Of a DNA stretch of 64,000 nucleotides, positions 50,383 through 61,710 are shown piece by piece. This stretch comes from Panorpa germanica (Eukaryota > Arthropoda > Insecta > Mecoptera > Panorpidae): positions 17,981,331-18,045,330 of the forward strand of contig OY783210.1 in the NCBI GenBank assembly GCA_963678705.1, in the 5' to 3' direction. The position numbers were made by a program, and so were the translations under genes. Position 1 is the stretch's first letter. Each line of letters opens with the position of its first letter. The notes beneath the pieces were generated by a model that had not been told where the DNA came from, made no database searches, and worked only from the letters and a program-made list of their open reading frames with translations.

Positions 50383-51265
50383 TTAATTAATTTTATCTTC
50401 AACTCTGTTTTTATTTTCCACAGCGTTCAATGACGTCCATATAAATCCACTGTTATGAGAATTCTCAATACATTGTGTTGAATGAGCTGGGGGATATGGT
50501 GTTCTGGATTTAAAATAATCAGAAGGAGCATGCATTACAAATTCCATACAATCTAATTTACGTGGGACATCTTCTTCTGGACCTAGAAATGATTAACTCC
50601 TTACAAACCAACTGACTAGATTTCATATGTCATTATTTGTAAAAGCTATAATATGTGTTACCTATGATATAAGTAGCTGGATCAAAACCGTTTTCTGGAG
50701 GAGGGCTGGCTTGTGTCGGGAGGAGCCATGTAATTACAGCACTTTTCTCACAATATTCATCAGTCATAAGTCCTCGTATTTGAGCATAATAAACGTCTCC
50801 TTCCATATCAATAAATGAAACAATATCACCGATTTGAAGGTAATTACCCTAAAAAAATATCAGTAAAAATATTACAAAGAAATATTTAAGACATAACAAT
50901 CAATAATTGAATACCTTATAATAAAGTGAATCGCTCGTTACAATAGTTGCAACTGTAGTTGGAGTTTTCATAGGTTTAGATTTAAATATATGTCTTCTAC
51001 CTTTGCCTTTGATTGAAGTTTTTTGTACAGAAGAAGGATTGGTTTTCTGAGACATATATCTAGTTGATCTAGTACTTTTACGTGTACCTTTTCCATAGCT
51101 TTCGTTTTCTGATGTTTTAGTAGTTTCTTGTCCATCTTCATCTGTTTTAGATTTATTTGTTGAATCAAAACAATCGTTACATATTTTACCACCCTCTGAA
51201 TTATGCCAAAATAAAGATTCGGACTTGTCACATTGAATGCACGTTGTTGTACTTTCGGAGAGCAT
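50383..51265 (-). CDS. GATAD1: GATA zinc finger domain-containing protein 1
   Basis: Three exons: 51265-50915, 50848-50662 and 50582-50383, phases 0 and 1, 245 residues. The N-terminal single zinc finger is CIQC-X16-CNDC (Cys9, 12, 29, 32). A basic Ser/Thr/Lys linker carries KGKGRRHIFKSKP, a stretch conserved in GATAD1. The C-terminal BAH-like part reads YLQIGDIVSFID, YYAQIRGLMTDEYCEKSAVI with TWLLPT, FDPATYIIGPEEDVPRKLD, and APSDYFKSR. In other animals GATAD1 sits in a histone-deacetylase/demethylase complex that recognises H3K4me3 and affects transcription. It is shorter than the ~269-residue human protein because the Gly/Ser-rich N-terminal insert is missing. It is head to head with mRpL24. 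No AATAAA lies between its stop and the next gene. Confidence 0.95.
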
Positions 51266-51557
51266 ATTTGTAGAGATTTTCTTTATTTTAATTGCACTGA
51301 AACATAATATGCATGTTAATCAATTGCAATCAATTGTGAAAACAAAAATTGTTTTGACATTTTAAATAGAACATCTCCGAACCACGAAAACAACTAATAT
51401 ATCAAACGAAATATAAGAATAAGAATGGTGCTGGGTCGGTAAAACAGAAAACTTTTAATTTTAGATTGCATGAGATCCGTCAAAAAATCTTCAAATACAT
51501 TTTGTGTAAAATAATTATTTAATGTATTAAAGAATTTTAATTAATAATTGTATAATA
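51266..51557. promoter_or_regulatory. Shared head-to-head promoter region GATAD1 / mRpL24
   Basis: Only 292 bp separate the two start codons, which face away from each other, so both promoters and both 5' untranslated regions must lie here unless an untranslated exon exists. No TATA box stands out; TATA-less divergent promoters are usual for housekeeping pairs. Confidence 0.6.
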
Positions 51558-52385
51558 ATGAGGATTACACAAAGCACATTAAAAAAGGTTGGAGACCTGA
51601 CGAAACAATACTCTAACTTACCGGAAAGTTATATAAAACGTAGTATGAAACAGGTAAACATAAATGTGTCCTAACCTATAATAGTTTAAATTAAATTATT
51701 AATTAATAAATACTTTTACAAGGAATATTGGAAAACACCCCGAGGAGAACCACAATATTTAAATAGGACTATCGAACGTAAAAATTTTCGTTTTACAACC
51801 AATCGTCCATGGACTGGACAATTCCGTCATCAAAATGAACCAGGAGTACGTAGGAAAAAAGTATTTTTAGAACCAATTAAGGACTGGAGTTTTTTCCGTG
51901 GGGATCGTGTAGAAGTTCTTGTAGGTAAAGATAAGGGAAAACAAGGAATTGTGAAGCAAATTTTTCAAGAACGTAATTGGGTAATAGTTGAAGGTTTGAA
52001 TTGTCATTTACGAAAGGTTGGACAAGATAAAGACTTCCCTGGAATAATAATAAAATCTGAATCACCTCTATTAGTAACAAATCAAGTGGCTCTAGTAGAC
52101 CCATATGATTTAAAGTCTGGTGCTGTTGAATGGAGATATACAGAAGAAGGGGACAGAGTAAGGGTATCTGTAAGAACTGGAAGAATAATTCCGATACCAA
52201 AATTAGCTGAAGAGACTTATGATTACAAAACTAAAGGGACTTACAAAGATGCGGAAAAAGATACAGCTGCAGAAGACTTAGCAGATATTACATTTAAACC
52301 TGAATTGAAAACATTTGAAATGGACATCATGGATAAAATGGGAATCAAGGAATACAGAGTACCAAAGAAGTTCTACTGGTACTAA
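51558..52385 (+). CDS. mRpL24: Mitochondrial ribosomal protein L24 (uL24m)
   Basis: Two exons, 51558-51653 and 51723-52385, joined in phase 0 (CAG|GTAAAC ... TACAAG|GAA), 252 residues. The first exon supplies the basic N-terminus (MRITQSTLKKVGDLTKQYS), probably the mitochondrial targeting part. The second begins EYWKTPRGEPQYLNRTIERK. The KOW motif of uL24 is at ~95-125 (FFRGDRVEVLVGKDKGKQG, followed by IVKQIF), then NWVIVEGLNCHLRKVG and SPLLVTNQVALVDP. The C-terminus KEYRVPKKFYWY is typical of metazoan mitochondrial L24. It binds large-subunit rRNA early in mitoribosome assembly. Confidence 0.97.
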
Positions 52386-52436
52386 AAAATACTGTTTCAA
52401 TTTAATTTAGTAATTGTTATTAGAATAATATTCTCT

Positions 52437-52442
52437 AATAAA
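52437..52442 (+). terminator. Poly(A) signal AATAAA for mRpL24
   Basis: Canonical AATAAA 52 bases beyond the stop codon. Confidence 0.75.
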
Positions 52443-54367
52443 AAGTATTTAAAATTTAACGTACAGTGTTTTATTTACATGTTACTTAATCAAGTCTGTA
52501 ATTTAATATTGCTTTTATATTCCATTTATTAATATTTAAATTAATCTAAATAAATGCATAAATTCCAGAATTTTTGTTACTGATACAAAAGAGAAACTTT
52601 TGTTTATCCTATTTATAAAATTCTGAACTTCTTTAAAATGATTTAGAAACAGTTAAATGTTTTTGTACATTGGTTTAGGATCTTTAAAGACAAAATAAAT
52701 TTAAAAAGCTAGTTCATTTTGTATTATCTTTTATGTTATTCCTGCTATAGAATTAAGAATTATTATTTCTAAAATTAAGCTATTTGCGATAGAATTAGGG
52801 TCAAATAACAACTAAAAAAAAACACTTATAAAACTGAAAATAATAACTGAAATAACAAAACAAGAAGATATGTGACCTATTGTCTTATTCTCTACATTAT
52901 TGATTATTGATTAGTAATATAATATTTTTAAAATAATTTTCCTATTTATATTCTTAGACCGTATCAATTTATGATTTCATACAAGTTTTTATACGGAATT
53001 GGCTCAATGGTCCCAATTAAGAAACGATAACTGCATCTTGCATTCACATGGGATTAAAATCAGAATGTTAATACAGCGGTGGTTTAGCTTTACACCAACA
53101 CTAAACATGCATTTGAGTAAAATAATAATAATTCATAAATCAAATTGTATGTTTGGTGTTAAAGATATATATTTATTTATTCTCATTAAATCAATCATTT
53201 AAGAGTTCATGAAATAATATAACCATTTAAAAATAACGGAGCGCGTTCAAAAACTTGTGTTATGTAAAGCTGACTTATCAATATTTAAACCAAATGGCAA
53301 AGGTTTGAATCCATGGTAACTTTCTAGTTTTTGAAATTAACTTGATTATGATATGCTTATTATTATTATTATATTAACATATTCTTTATTTATGTAATTT
53401 AATAACTGTTTTTCTATAATACTGTTATATTGTTACTAGCTACATTTACCTAACAGTGCTTTAATAGTGCCGCTGTAACTATATATATAACGGAGTAAAG
53501 AGTATGAGTATAAAATTTGTTCTTGTTTTATTCCATTGATTTTGATAATCGACGATAAAAAATTGCTGAGTATATGAAACAAAAAAGTCAATATTTTTTT
53601 ATTTACTTGATAATAGTGCTTTAAAAGCTTTTCTGTTCCTATTTAAATTTACGATTACAAATAATACGTTTGTGTAATAATGCATACGTTCTGCTACATA
53701 AATATTACGTAAATGTTAATTTTCGTAATGTAGTTTTGCAAATGTACGTAAATTTTACAAACTGTACAAATAAAAATTTATCTAATAAAATGTTTATAAA
53801 CATATGTGGTAAAATTTCGGTTACATTTTTGAATCACTATTTATATTAACAGACATGTGTTCGCAACACATTCCTGATGTTTGGACTGGTTATACACTTG
53901 CACTATAAATATAATTAACATATTTTTGAATTAGAGCCATTTGCTTTATCAGCTGTACATGATAAAATAAAAAAAATCGTAACATTGAAGAACTTCCGGA
54001 TTGAAATATTTAGTGTTCAAAATATAAACAGTGTCTTGAGAAAATTCCAAGTTTAACAAACGACAAATATTTTAAAAAAATTAGAGAAATATTTGTTAAA
54101 TAAATATTTAATATTGTAAATTTTATGCACATATTGATTGTGTACATAAACAAAAAAATTCCTATGTAATGGTTTCTAGAAGTGAGAGCTAAATCTCTAA
54201 GACGCAGCATCTGCCATGTACTCATAGCATTGATTCAATAGGTGAAATTAACTGCACAAGTGCAGCAATTGTTAAATGTTCCCACGATTTTAAGAAAATA
54301 TTCACCGTAAGACCTATTTCTTTACTTTCGTTTCTTTACTAAATATTACTTGTTTTGATATTAAAGA
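52443..54367. other. Gene-free region, possible SINE relic
   Basis: TTGGCTCAATGGTCCC near 53001 resembles a polymerase III A box, with a poor B-box-like GGGATTAAAATC ~50 bp on. GGTTTGAATCC near 53294 is another isolated B-box-like string. Neither makes a complete tRNA. No coding sequence seen. Confidence 0.35.
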
Positions 54368-54894
54368 TAAAGTATCATTTACTGCTTCAATTTAATTTTG
54401 TATTTAATTTAAATTGTTTAGCATATGGCAATACGCGTAGTCATTCACAGTACCATTTTTAATTTAATTTATTTTTTAAGTTTTTTTTAGTTTTTTTAGA
54501 ACCTTACAAGGTGTTTTAAATTAAAAATATTAAATTAAGAAAAACTATATTATATTATAACCTCCAAAATGTAACTATCTGTCAAAATGCAGTAGGATTT
54601 ACTTTTAAAAGAAGTTTAATGTCAGTTTTTGAAAAATATAGAAGTGAAAACAATTTTATTACTAACTGTTATTAAAAATAGCAATTTTAATTATCCCACA
54701 TTCAATTTTGTCCAATTGTCGAACTGTCAAAATTTATATTACTAAAGACGCATGCGCACCAACTAAATTAACTAAACTTAAATTAAAACACACATGTGAA
54801 AAGGAATGCTTAAACGAAAACCTGAAATCTATATTAAAATATTAGATAAAAACAGTAAATTAAATATCAAAACAGTGAGTGGGAATGAGGCTTA
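54368..54894 (+). mobile_element. MITE of the ~500-bp family, full-length copy
   Basis: This runs from TAAAGTATCATTTACTG to AACAGTGAGTGGGAATG followed by AGGCTTA and is collinear with the copies at 28.0 and 30.3 kb. The left end has lost several bases of the CCCACTC core, so its terminal inverted repeat is the weakest of the three full copies. Non-coding. Confidence 0.85.
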
Positions 54895-55550
54895 AGTCAC
54901 TGCGCATTTGATTATTTTGCTCTAGGATCACAGCAAGTAATTCAAATTTTTCATAAAACACTTTATGTAATATACATGTTTTGTGTTTAGGGGATGATAA
55001 TAAAATCTCACACTCAAATATAAAGTCATCCGAAAAGTTTTATCAAAACTTAAAAAAATATTTATTTCAGCTATTGGTTGGCGTTTAACTTTATTAAATT
55101 TTCAATTATTTTCCGGTCATTGGTTTAAGTGTATCCATTTTATTTTTCGATTCAGACTTTTCCACATACTAGTATTCAATTTCAGTTAAAACTTTCTTAT
55201 CTTTTTAACGTTTTCCAGGTATTTTATTTAAAGTAAGGTAATTTTCTTTTAGTTTTTTGAATGAATTTAGTATTTTTCTTTATTGCATTTTTAACTAATG
55301 TAATTATTTAGTTTAGCAAACACGTTTCAAGTCTTAAAACGTATTTCATTTAAACTTTACTATAAGTTTTGTTTATTTCTAAAACAAAAATTTGTTTTAC
55401 TAGTTTACTAACCATTTAAATGTGTAATACAAATTCTATTATATATTATTTTCTTAAAGTTTCAAGTGTTATCTTAAGAGGCCACGGGACTATATGTTTC
55501 CTTATATGGTATTTCAACTTTGAAGAAATAAATATTAAAATTATATAAAT

Positions 55551-55575
55551 ACGGTAGAGCTTCGATTATCCGACG
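55551..55575 (+). repeat. Pogo/Tigger-like terminal fragment, possible
   Basis: ACGGTAGAGCTTCGATTATC followed by CGACG resembles the CAGTAGAGCCTCGATTATCCG type of end seen in pogo-family elements. A related TTATCCGAATTT string lies near 56553 in inverted sense. No transposase reading frame lies between them. Confidence 0.35.
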
Positions 55576-55631
55576 TGACGACTTAAAAAAAAACATTTTT
55601 AAGCTTTTTTTCTTTACATACATATTAGTTA

Positions 55632-56296
55632 AGCCTGTCACACACTGCAAGCGTTTTTAAGCGAATTTTAATCAATCCAAACCCTGTAAGTGTAATGAAG
55701 CCTCGCACACTGCAAGCGATAGAACCGTCCGAATACGGGCGTTACGTAGGTCTCATACTGGAAGCGATATCAGCGAATTTTAACCAAACGAATACACTGG
55801 AAGCTATACAAAAGAGAATGCAATACTCTGTTAGATAGATAACAGATGAAAGTATAAGTTTGCTTACATGATAAATTATGTTACTGCAAAACAACTCCAA
55901 TACATCCTACAGTACACAAGTACTGTCGTATCGGTATGTGTATGTATATATTGTGATACAACACATGCAAAGAACACAGAAGGTGAGTTCCCAGTAAACA
56001 ATTTGGTGAAGTGCCCTATTTAGTGACGTTTCTATCACTATTTCACTTCAATTATAGTTCGCATCAACTTTATCTTCATTTGTACTCCGACAGGTGGAGT
56101 AATTTCGCCATTTGTAGGCGATAAAGTAGACATTTTATATGAAAAAATGTGAGAAACTGAACTATAAATAAACTCTTTCATGACAAAAAAATCATGACGC
56201 ATCTTCAATATGATGTCAAAGTGACTCCAAAATGTTTACTGGGTTACATTGAGAGTTCTAGCTCTGGCTAAATACGCTTGCAGTGAGCGACAAATC
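55632..56296. mobile_element. TA-flanked MITE-like element with CACTGCAAGCG ends
   Basis: CACACACTGCAAGCG at the left pairs with CGCTTGCAGTGAGCGACA at the right, with TA at each border (55630-55631 and 56297-56298). The terminal motif is repeated inside the left half at about 55706 and, degenerate, near 55755, so the left part may be a stack of ends from several insertions. Non-coding. Confidence 0.55.
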
Positions 56297-57550
56297 TAAC
56301 TCTGAAAAAACAGTGTCCCCTGCTTCCTTAAACAAAACATGTGTTCAATAGAATAGCACTTTATATAATGTCTGTAAGTATGCTTGTCTGAAATTATGAT
56401 TAACATTTTATTAAATGCTAAAAAATCCATTTATATCAAACAATTTATTAGTGTCTTGAACAAAGCTTAATGTTTCGAATTCATTACTCATGTCACAAAT
56501 TTATTTCACTAATTTTTCCTTATCACCGATTACAGGACATTGAGTTCTGTTATCCGAATTTTGCATTTTTATTGGCTTGATGCTTATGACTGATCAGAAA
56601 GAACTGCATTGTTTTTATAATCATTATTAAGCTATTACACATAACCAATGCCACCCTGCTTTAACAATATATTTATTTAGAAGGTGGTATACTGATGTAT
56701 TATTATGATATCAATTCTTTCATTAACAGTTCAAAAAACATTAGTTCTGTAATTTGTCGTTCTAACGACCTGAACTTATCACGGACACTAATGGTAAACT
56801 TATGTTTTAATATTACATTTATCGAAGACTATTTATCACATTCCAATATTCAAGTATTTCGAAAGATTCAAAATTCCTTTGACTTTATTAATTTATATAT
56901 TTTAAAAAGTATGATGTAGATATGAAGTAATGAACCATCTGGACGTGGTAGGCGGGCATTTGTTTACGATTACTGTATAAACACTAATTTGATAAGTCTT
57001 ATCAGAAGTTTTCTTAATGTAGCCATTAAAATTAAGGGTAAAATGAGATAAGAATATCATGGGAGGTTTATACCTAAATTTTTGATCATGTAGAAAATTA
57101 AAAAAATATTCATAATTTTTTTTACTAAATCAATTTTGGTTGAACATATTTATTAGTAAGAATATATATATTGATATAGCACAAGGTAAAGCATATCAAA
57201 CAGTGATTATTTAAATTTACTTAGAAACGTCAATTTCTATAAGATTTTTGTATAAATTTTATCCATGGTAACATCTTTAAGTATTATGATATCCTTTGTA
57301 AATAAAATTAATGCATTTTGCTCTATAAATAGGATATAAGAGTATTGTTATTTTCTTTGACTTAAAAGAAAAAGAAAATAAAAAACTAAAATGTAATACT
57401 CTTAATTGAAAAGAGTACTTGTATAGCAGAAACTATATTGAAAAGAGTATGGTGGGTGGAAGGGGTTACGAACAATTTTAGTAGCTGCAAGACGAACAAC
57501 GCCGCAACAACGTGTTGAAGCTATTAGACATCTTATTTAAATAAGTCATC
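56297..57550. other. Gene-free region
   Basis: A 74-codon ORF at 56695-56919 has no recognisable features and AT-driven composition. Nothing else seen. Confidence 0.45.
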
Positions 57551-57730
57551 ATGAGTGACAAAGTTCATTTGGACAAGGTTGGCTTTCTTTATAATCAAAA
57601 TAGCCACTATTGGGGTACTGAAATATTATTAGCTCATATTATTCACGATATTTTCTTGTGCCCAAATTGGATTCATTGGGAACCACATGTTTGTATCTTC
57701 CATATCATGACAACAAGCTTTATTAGGTAA
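57551..57730 (+). pseudogene. Mariner-like transposase fragment, decayed
   Basis: The frame from 57551 reads MSDKVHLDKVGFLYNQNSHY, then WGTEILL. This is the (S/T)DE.HF.LDG.VN.QN.RYWG(T/S)E pattern seen in transposases of the IS630-Tc1-mariner superfamily near the second catalytic aspartate. The frame ends at 57730 without the rest of the catalytic core, and upstream sequence has no matching frame, so only a short relic remains. No terminal repeats were found around it. Confidence 0.5.
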
Positions 57731-59670
57731 AATTTAAACCTTTTTGGATAAAATGTTAGTAGCACAATTTTGACTCTTCGAAATCATATTTATTAAAATC
57801 TCTGAATTTTTGTAATGACAAGGGCTTGTGAACTATGTCATAATTTCTATAAAACTGTGTCATTGATAAAGTTGGCTACCAGGACCTCAAATGTCCAATT
57901 ATTTTTTAATAACTCGCTATATTTTAGGAGATATTAACAATTAAAATAGTCATTTTTTTCCTTTAATTATTTAAGATATTCAACGTTATAAAGAATTCCA
58001 ATATATGTAACATTCTGTCAGGTAGATTGCCATATATTTTATTAACTCAGATAACATACTTAACACAGAATACATACTCTTATACATATAACGTCATAAA
58101 TATGGCCGATATTTTTAGCGCTAAAACTTCAATTCATATTTTTAATTGCTATATCTCCGTCAATATTTAGATATTTAATAAAATAAAAACGCCAATATAC
58201 ATTTATTAACATCTATTTCAATCGACAATTAAAAAATCGACCACTAAAAATGAGGACACAAGCCCATTGAAATGTAAAAGTAACATAAACTTTTTTAAAT
58301 AAAATTTTATATGTATGAAGTGATACTATACTCATGTTATGATTAGCGGATATGTTGTGAAAATCAGTTAACAATAAAAGTTGTGAACCTCTGTTGAGAC
58401 TTTACTTAAAACCACATTGTAACATCGAACATCTCCTTAGTGCTAATGAATCCATTTACCACGAATCTAATGAGTAATCACCTCCTAGTGCCAGACCTAG
58501 AGCTGGAGCTGGAGTATAAAACTTCTTAGTTCTAATTCTTTATCTACTTATAAAAACATTAGTTAATGGACAAGAGTATTTTCTATGTCTGTTTGTCACC
58601 GGTCACTAGATGAACTAGAGACCGCACACACACACACACGTGGTATGTAACTACAAGCATGACTAACTTTATTATTCGAATTCTTACTTAGTCACATTGG
58701 CTTTTGGGCCTTTGGCTTTTATCAAAGAATTCATTATATTTCTCTATATGTCCATACTTACTTTATACTTAAAATAATTATTTATATAATATGTTTCTTT
58801 GTGTTTTGTTTTATAATTTTGTCATTATTGAAATGATTATTTTAAATAGTTCTACGATTGGTTTATTTAAGCCGCCGTTATCTGTAACAATTATCCCGCT
58901 AAGCACAAAATATGTACTGATAAAATGTTACTTAAAGTGAAACAGCACTTCATGGTTATACAGATAAATATAGATGGTTATAGTGTATTAAAACTGTTAA
59001 CAAATTTGTGAAATTTAGATGAAAAACTATCTATTTTCTGACAAGCATAAAGGCAAGCTTAAAGATTGAGAAACTTTTCAAAATTCAACATCATCCTAAT
59101 TCGTTATAACAATATAATTATAAATGTTAGTTTTTTTTCAGTAATAATTCAGTAGTTTTTTTGTTATTCTACACTTTATAAGGAGTCTCCCGTTGTGTTA
59201 TTTTATTATACACTATTACAATAATAATAATAATAACTCATCTTGTTATTCCACCGTTAATATCCTGCAAGGATGGGATTTATATTGGAACTACTTCAGG
59301 ATCTATATTTTACTAATTTGTTCTACATATAGTAGGTACATATATAAGGTTTTTTTTATATTATATTTATTATACTCATACGTATAAGAAAAGGAAGTGA
59401 GATGCATGCTGATTAGTAGTTTTCTTATGTTAAATAATAAATTATCCGCTAAACACAGTTACGTGCATTTTAACACTATAAAAGAATTTCCACAAAAAAC
59501 TGCATTAAATTTAGCAAATTTGGAAACCGTTGAAATAAATTGAAATAGTTTATGTTCTGGACGGCAAACAAAAAATAAAGCGCATTTCAGAGTCATAACT
59601 AATGAGGTTGATTTGTAAGTGGGTTCAAGTACAAATTTTGGGTGAGAGTTTTATAGCATCTCCAGCATTG
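57731..59670. other. Gene-free region with microsatellites
   Basis: An AC repeat at about 58625-58639 and an AAT repeat at 59219-59236 are the only structured features. No coding or RNA gene seen. Confidence 0.5.
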
Positions 59671-59671
59671 T

Positions 59672-59812
59672 TGTTATGTGCTCCAGACACATGATATCAC
59701 GTGGAGAACTGGCAAAGGCCACGTGACCACCCGCGGATATAAAATCGAGACGAGACTAACTGCAGCGACTCTGATTTGAGTTATTATTAATAAAACAATG
59801 TTTTATACACAG
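59672..59812 (+). promoter_or_regulatory. Promoter- or LTR-like island
   Basis: Two E-box palindromes CACGTG (59699 and 59721) precede TATAAAA (59739-59745). A GC-richer leader (ATCGAGACGAGACTAACTGC) and an AATAAA about 50 bases further follow, starting near 59790. TATA then AATAAA within ~50 bases is the U3-R arrangement of an LTR retrotransposon, and a solo LTR is the simplest reading; TG...CA borders around 59674 and 59813 are possible but no 5-bp duplication is evident. A cellular promoter is the alternative, but no coding sequence follows. Confidence 0.35.
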
Positions 59813-61291
59813 ATGTACGTGTATATATAGCTGATTCAATCTTTCTATTGTTAAGTAAAATTAAATCGATATTTTTACAATTATCCATGAGATGCCAGAT
59901 GGTAATTTTATATCAAGATGTTTCAAGAATTCGAATATTAATTAAATATATTTATACAAATTAATATTATCATTGATAGTATAATTTATAGTCACTCGTT
60001 GATTCCTGTAGTAATTTTATGCCGACAAATTACTAAGTTTGTAAAGAGATAGAAATTTGAAATTTGATACGAAAGCATTGTCGCTGCATACCTCTTGTTA
60101 CACAATTTTTTTTAGTGTCTTTATTTTATATAAATAATTGCATAAAATCATCATAATATCAATTATTTTATATAGTTTTTACTTATTAATTATATCATTC
60201 AGTTTATGTAACAGAGTTTTATGTATGTCAAAGTGATTGTGAAAAAGCAAAATCCCTGCATTGCAATCATTGTATTCATTATATTAATTAGATAGTATAT
60301 AAAAATGCAGCTTGATATTAACTAATCTAATCGCGTAAAGGAATAACACAGCTAAATTTGTCACAAGAACATTCCATGTACGTAGAGAATTTCCTCTAGG
60401 CACGCTTTATGCAAATACGTAACATGCTTAACATTGCATGAATATTTATAGTAAATGCCAATACCACATAACCTAGCTAATATGTTCATATATATACACA
60501 CACAACAACATATATTTGTTTTCTAAATATACAACTGTTTGTAAAACATCATCGCGCTAAAATGAAGACCTGATTTGGTATTTGGGGTTTTTTCGTACAG
60601 CAGATTTATTTAAAATTTTAAAATTATCCAGTGTGCTCTGTCACTTGTTGTCAAGCAAACTTTTTAATTAAAGGTAAATTTAGAGCTAATGCTTTAATAA
60701 GTAAAGTAGAAAAGAGAATAGAGTTAAATATAGAAAAGATAAATATAGAGCTAAAGTTTAGATTGGTGTCTACGAAAACTCTATCGTCCAAATGATTGGA
60801 TAAATGATAATTTCAACAATTAAATATTCTCGGAAAAAAGAGATTATCCTCATATGTTAAATGGGTGGAAGTTTACAGTAGTTACCAATAAAACAAGCGG
60901 TGAGTGTTTTGTAACACAAATCAAATATAAATTTATTCAAATGCCAATTTTATAAATTGTATAAAAGTACCAATTTTTGCTAAATTTCAGGAAACTTTAT
61001 TAGCTATTAAAAAGCTCTAAAGTTTCACGTTTTACTGAGAGAATATTCCACGTAGAATATTATATAAGAATAGAAGGGTCAATACTACTATATTCATATG
61101 CGAAGAAGTACTTCACCAAATTACTTTGTGATAGATAAATTGATAATCTCGTGAAGAGAATTTACAATACAGAAAACAAGAACAAGAAAGATGATGTGTA
61201 TTAAATGTGTCTGTAAACATATCCTGGAAATTCTATGATTTTATGATCACGTATGAATCATCAATCGAATGTTTACGTATTGAACAAGAAG
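59813..61291. other. Gene-free AT-rich DNA
   Basis: No supported feature. Confidence 0.5.
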
Positions 61292-61299
61292 GATGGACT

Positions 61300-61702
61300 C
61301 AGTGTTACCAACCCTACTGTTTTAACAGTAGATTTGCTGTTTTCACATTGATGTCCCTGTTTTCTGTTTCATTCCTAATTTTTACTGTTTTTCGATTAGC
61401 GTTCAGCGCCACCTATTACACTATGCAAATATTTTTTAAAAAGAAAAATGAGTGTGAAAATATTGAATATGAGGCAATTGAGAATAAAAGTGGAAAATAA
61501 TTTTACTTTGATTTTTATTTTTTTGTTGTTGTGATTATTAATATAACAATGTATGTGAGTTCTGGTAACTAAGAAAATTGTTCATTGTTTTAATTATATG
61601 AGCAAAAGTATGAAATCTGCCTTTTTTTTCTTTACCTACTGTTTTCTCCTGTTTTTTTTTTGCGAGCTGCTGTTTTTTAGTTTTTTGGGGTTGGCAACAC
61701 TG
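61300..61702. mobile_element. hAT-type MITE with intact 8-bp target duplication
   Basis: Ends CAGTGTTACCAACCC and GGGTTGGCAACACTG form a 15-bp inverted repeat with one mismatch. They are flanked by the perfect octamer GATGGACT on both sides (61292-61299 and 61703-61710). The 403-bp interior has CTGTTTT motifs near both ends, in direct orientation. A 97-codon ORF (61207-61500) begins outside the element and runs into it; its apparent transmembrane part is element sequence. Confidence 0.9.
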
Positions 61703-61710
61703 GATGGACT

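Noticed and set aside
50968..51231. 87-codon minus-strand ORF
   Set aside because: It is an alternative frame of GATAD1 exon 1; the zinc finger and KGKGRRHIF motif are in the other frame.
51877..52200. 107-codon minus-strand ORF
   Set aside because: It is antisense to mRpL24 exon 2; leucine-rich by complement only.
61207..61500. Small membrane protein gene
   Set aside because: The hydrophobic part is encoded by a hAT MITE with an intact target duplication starting at 61300; without it the frame ends within a few codons.
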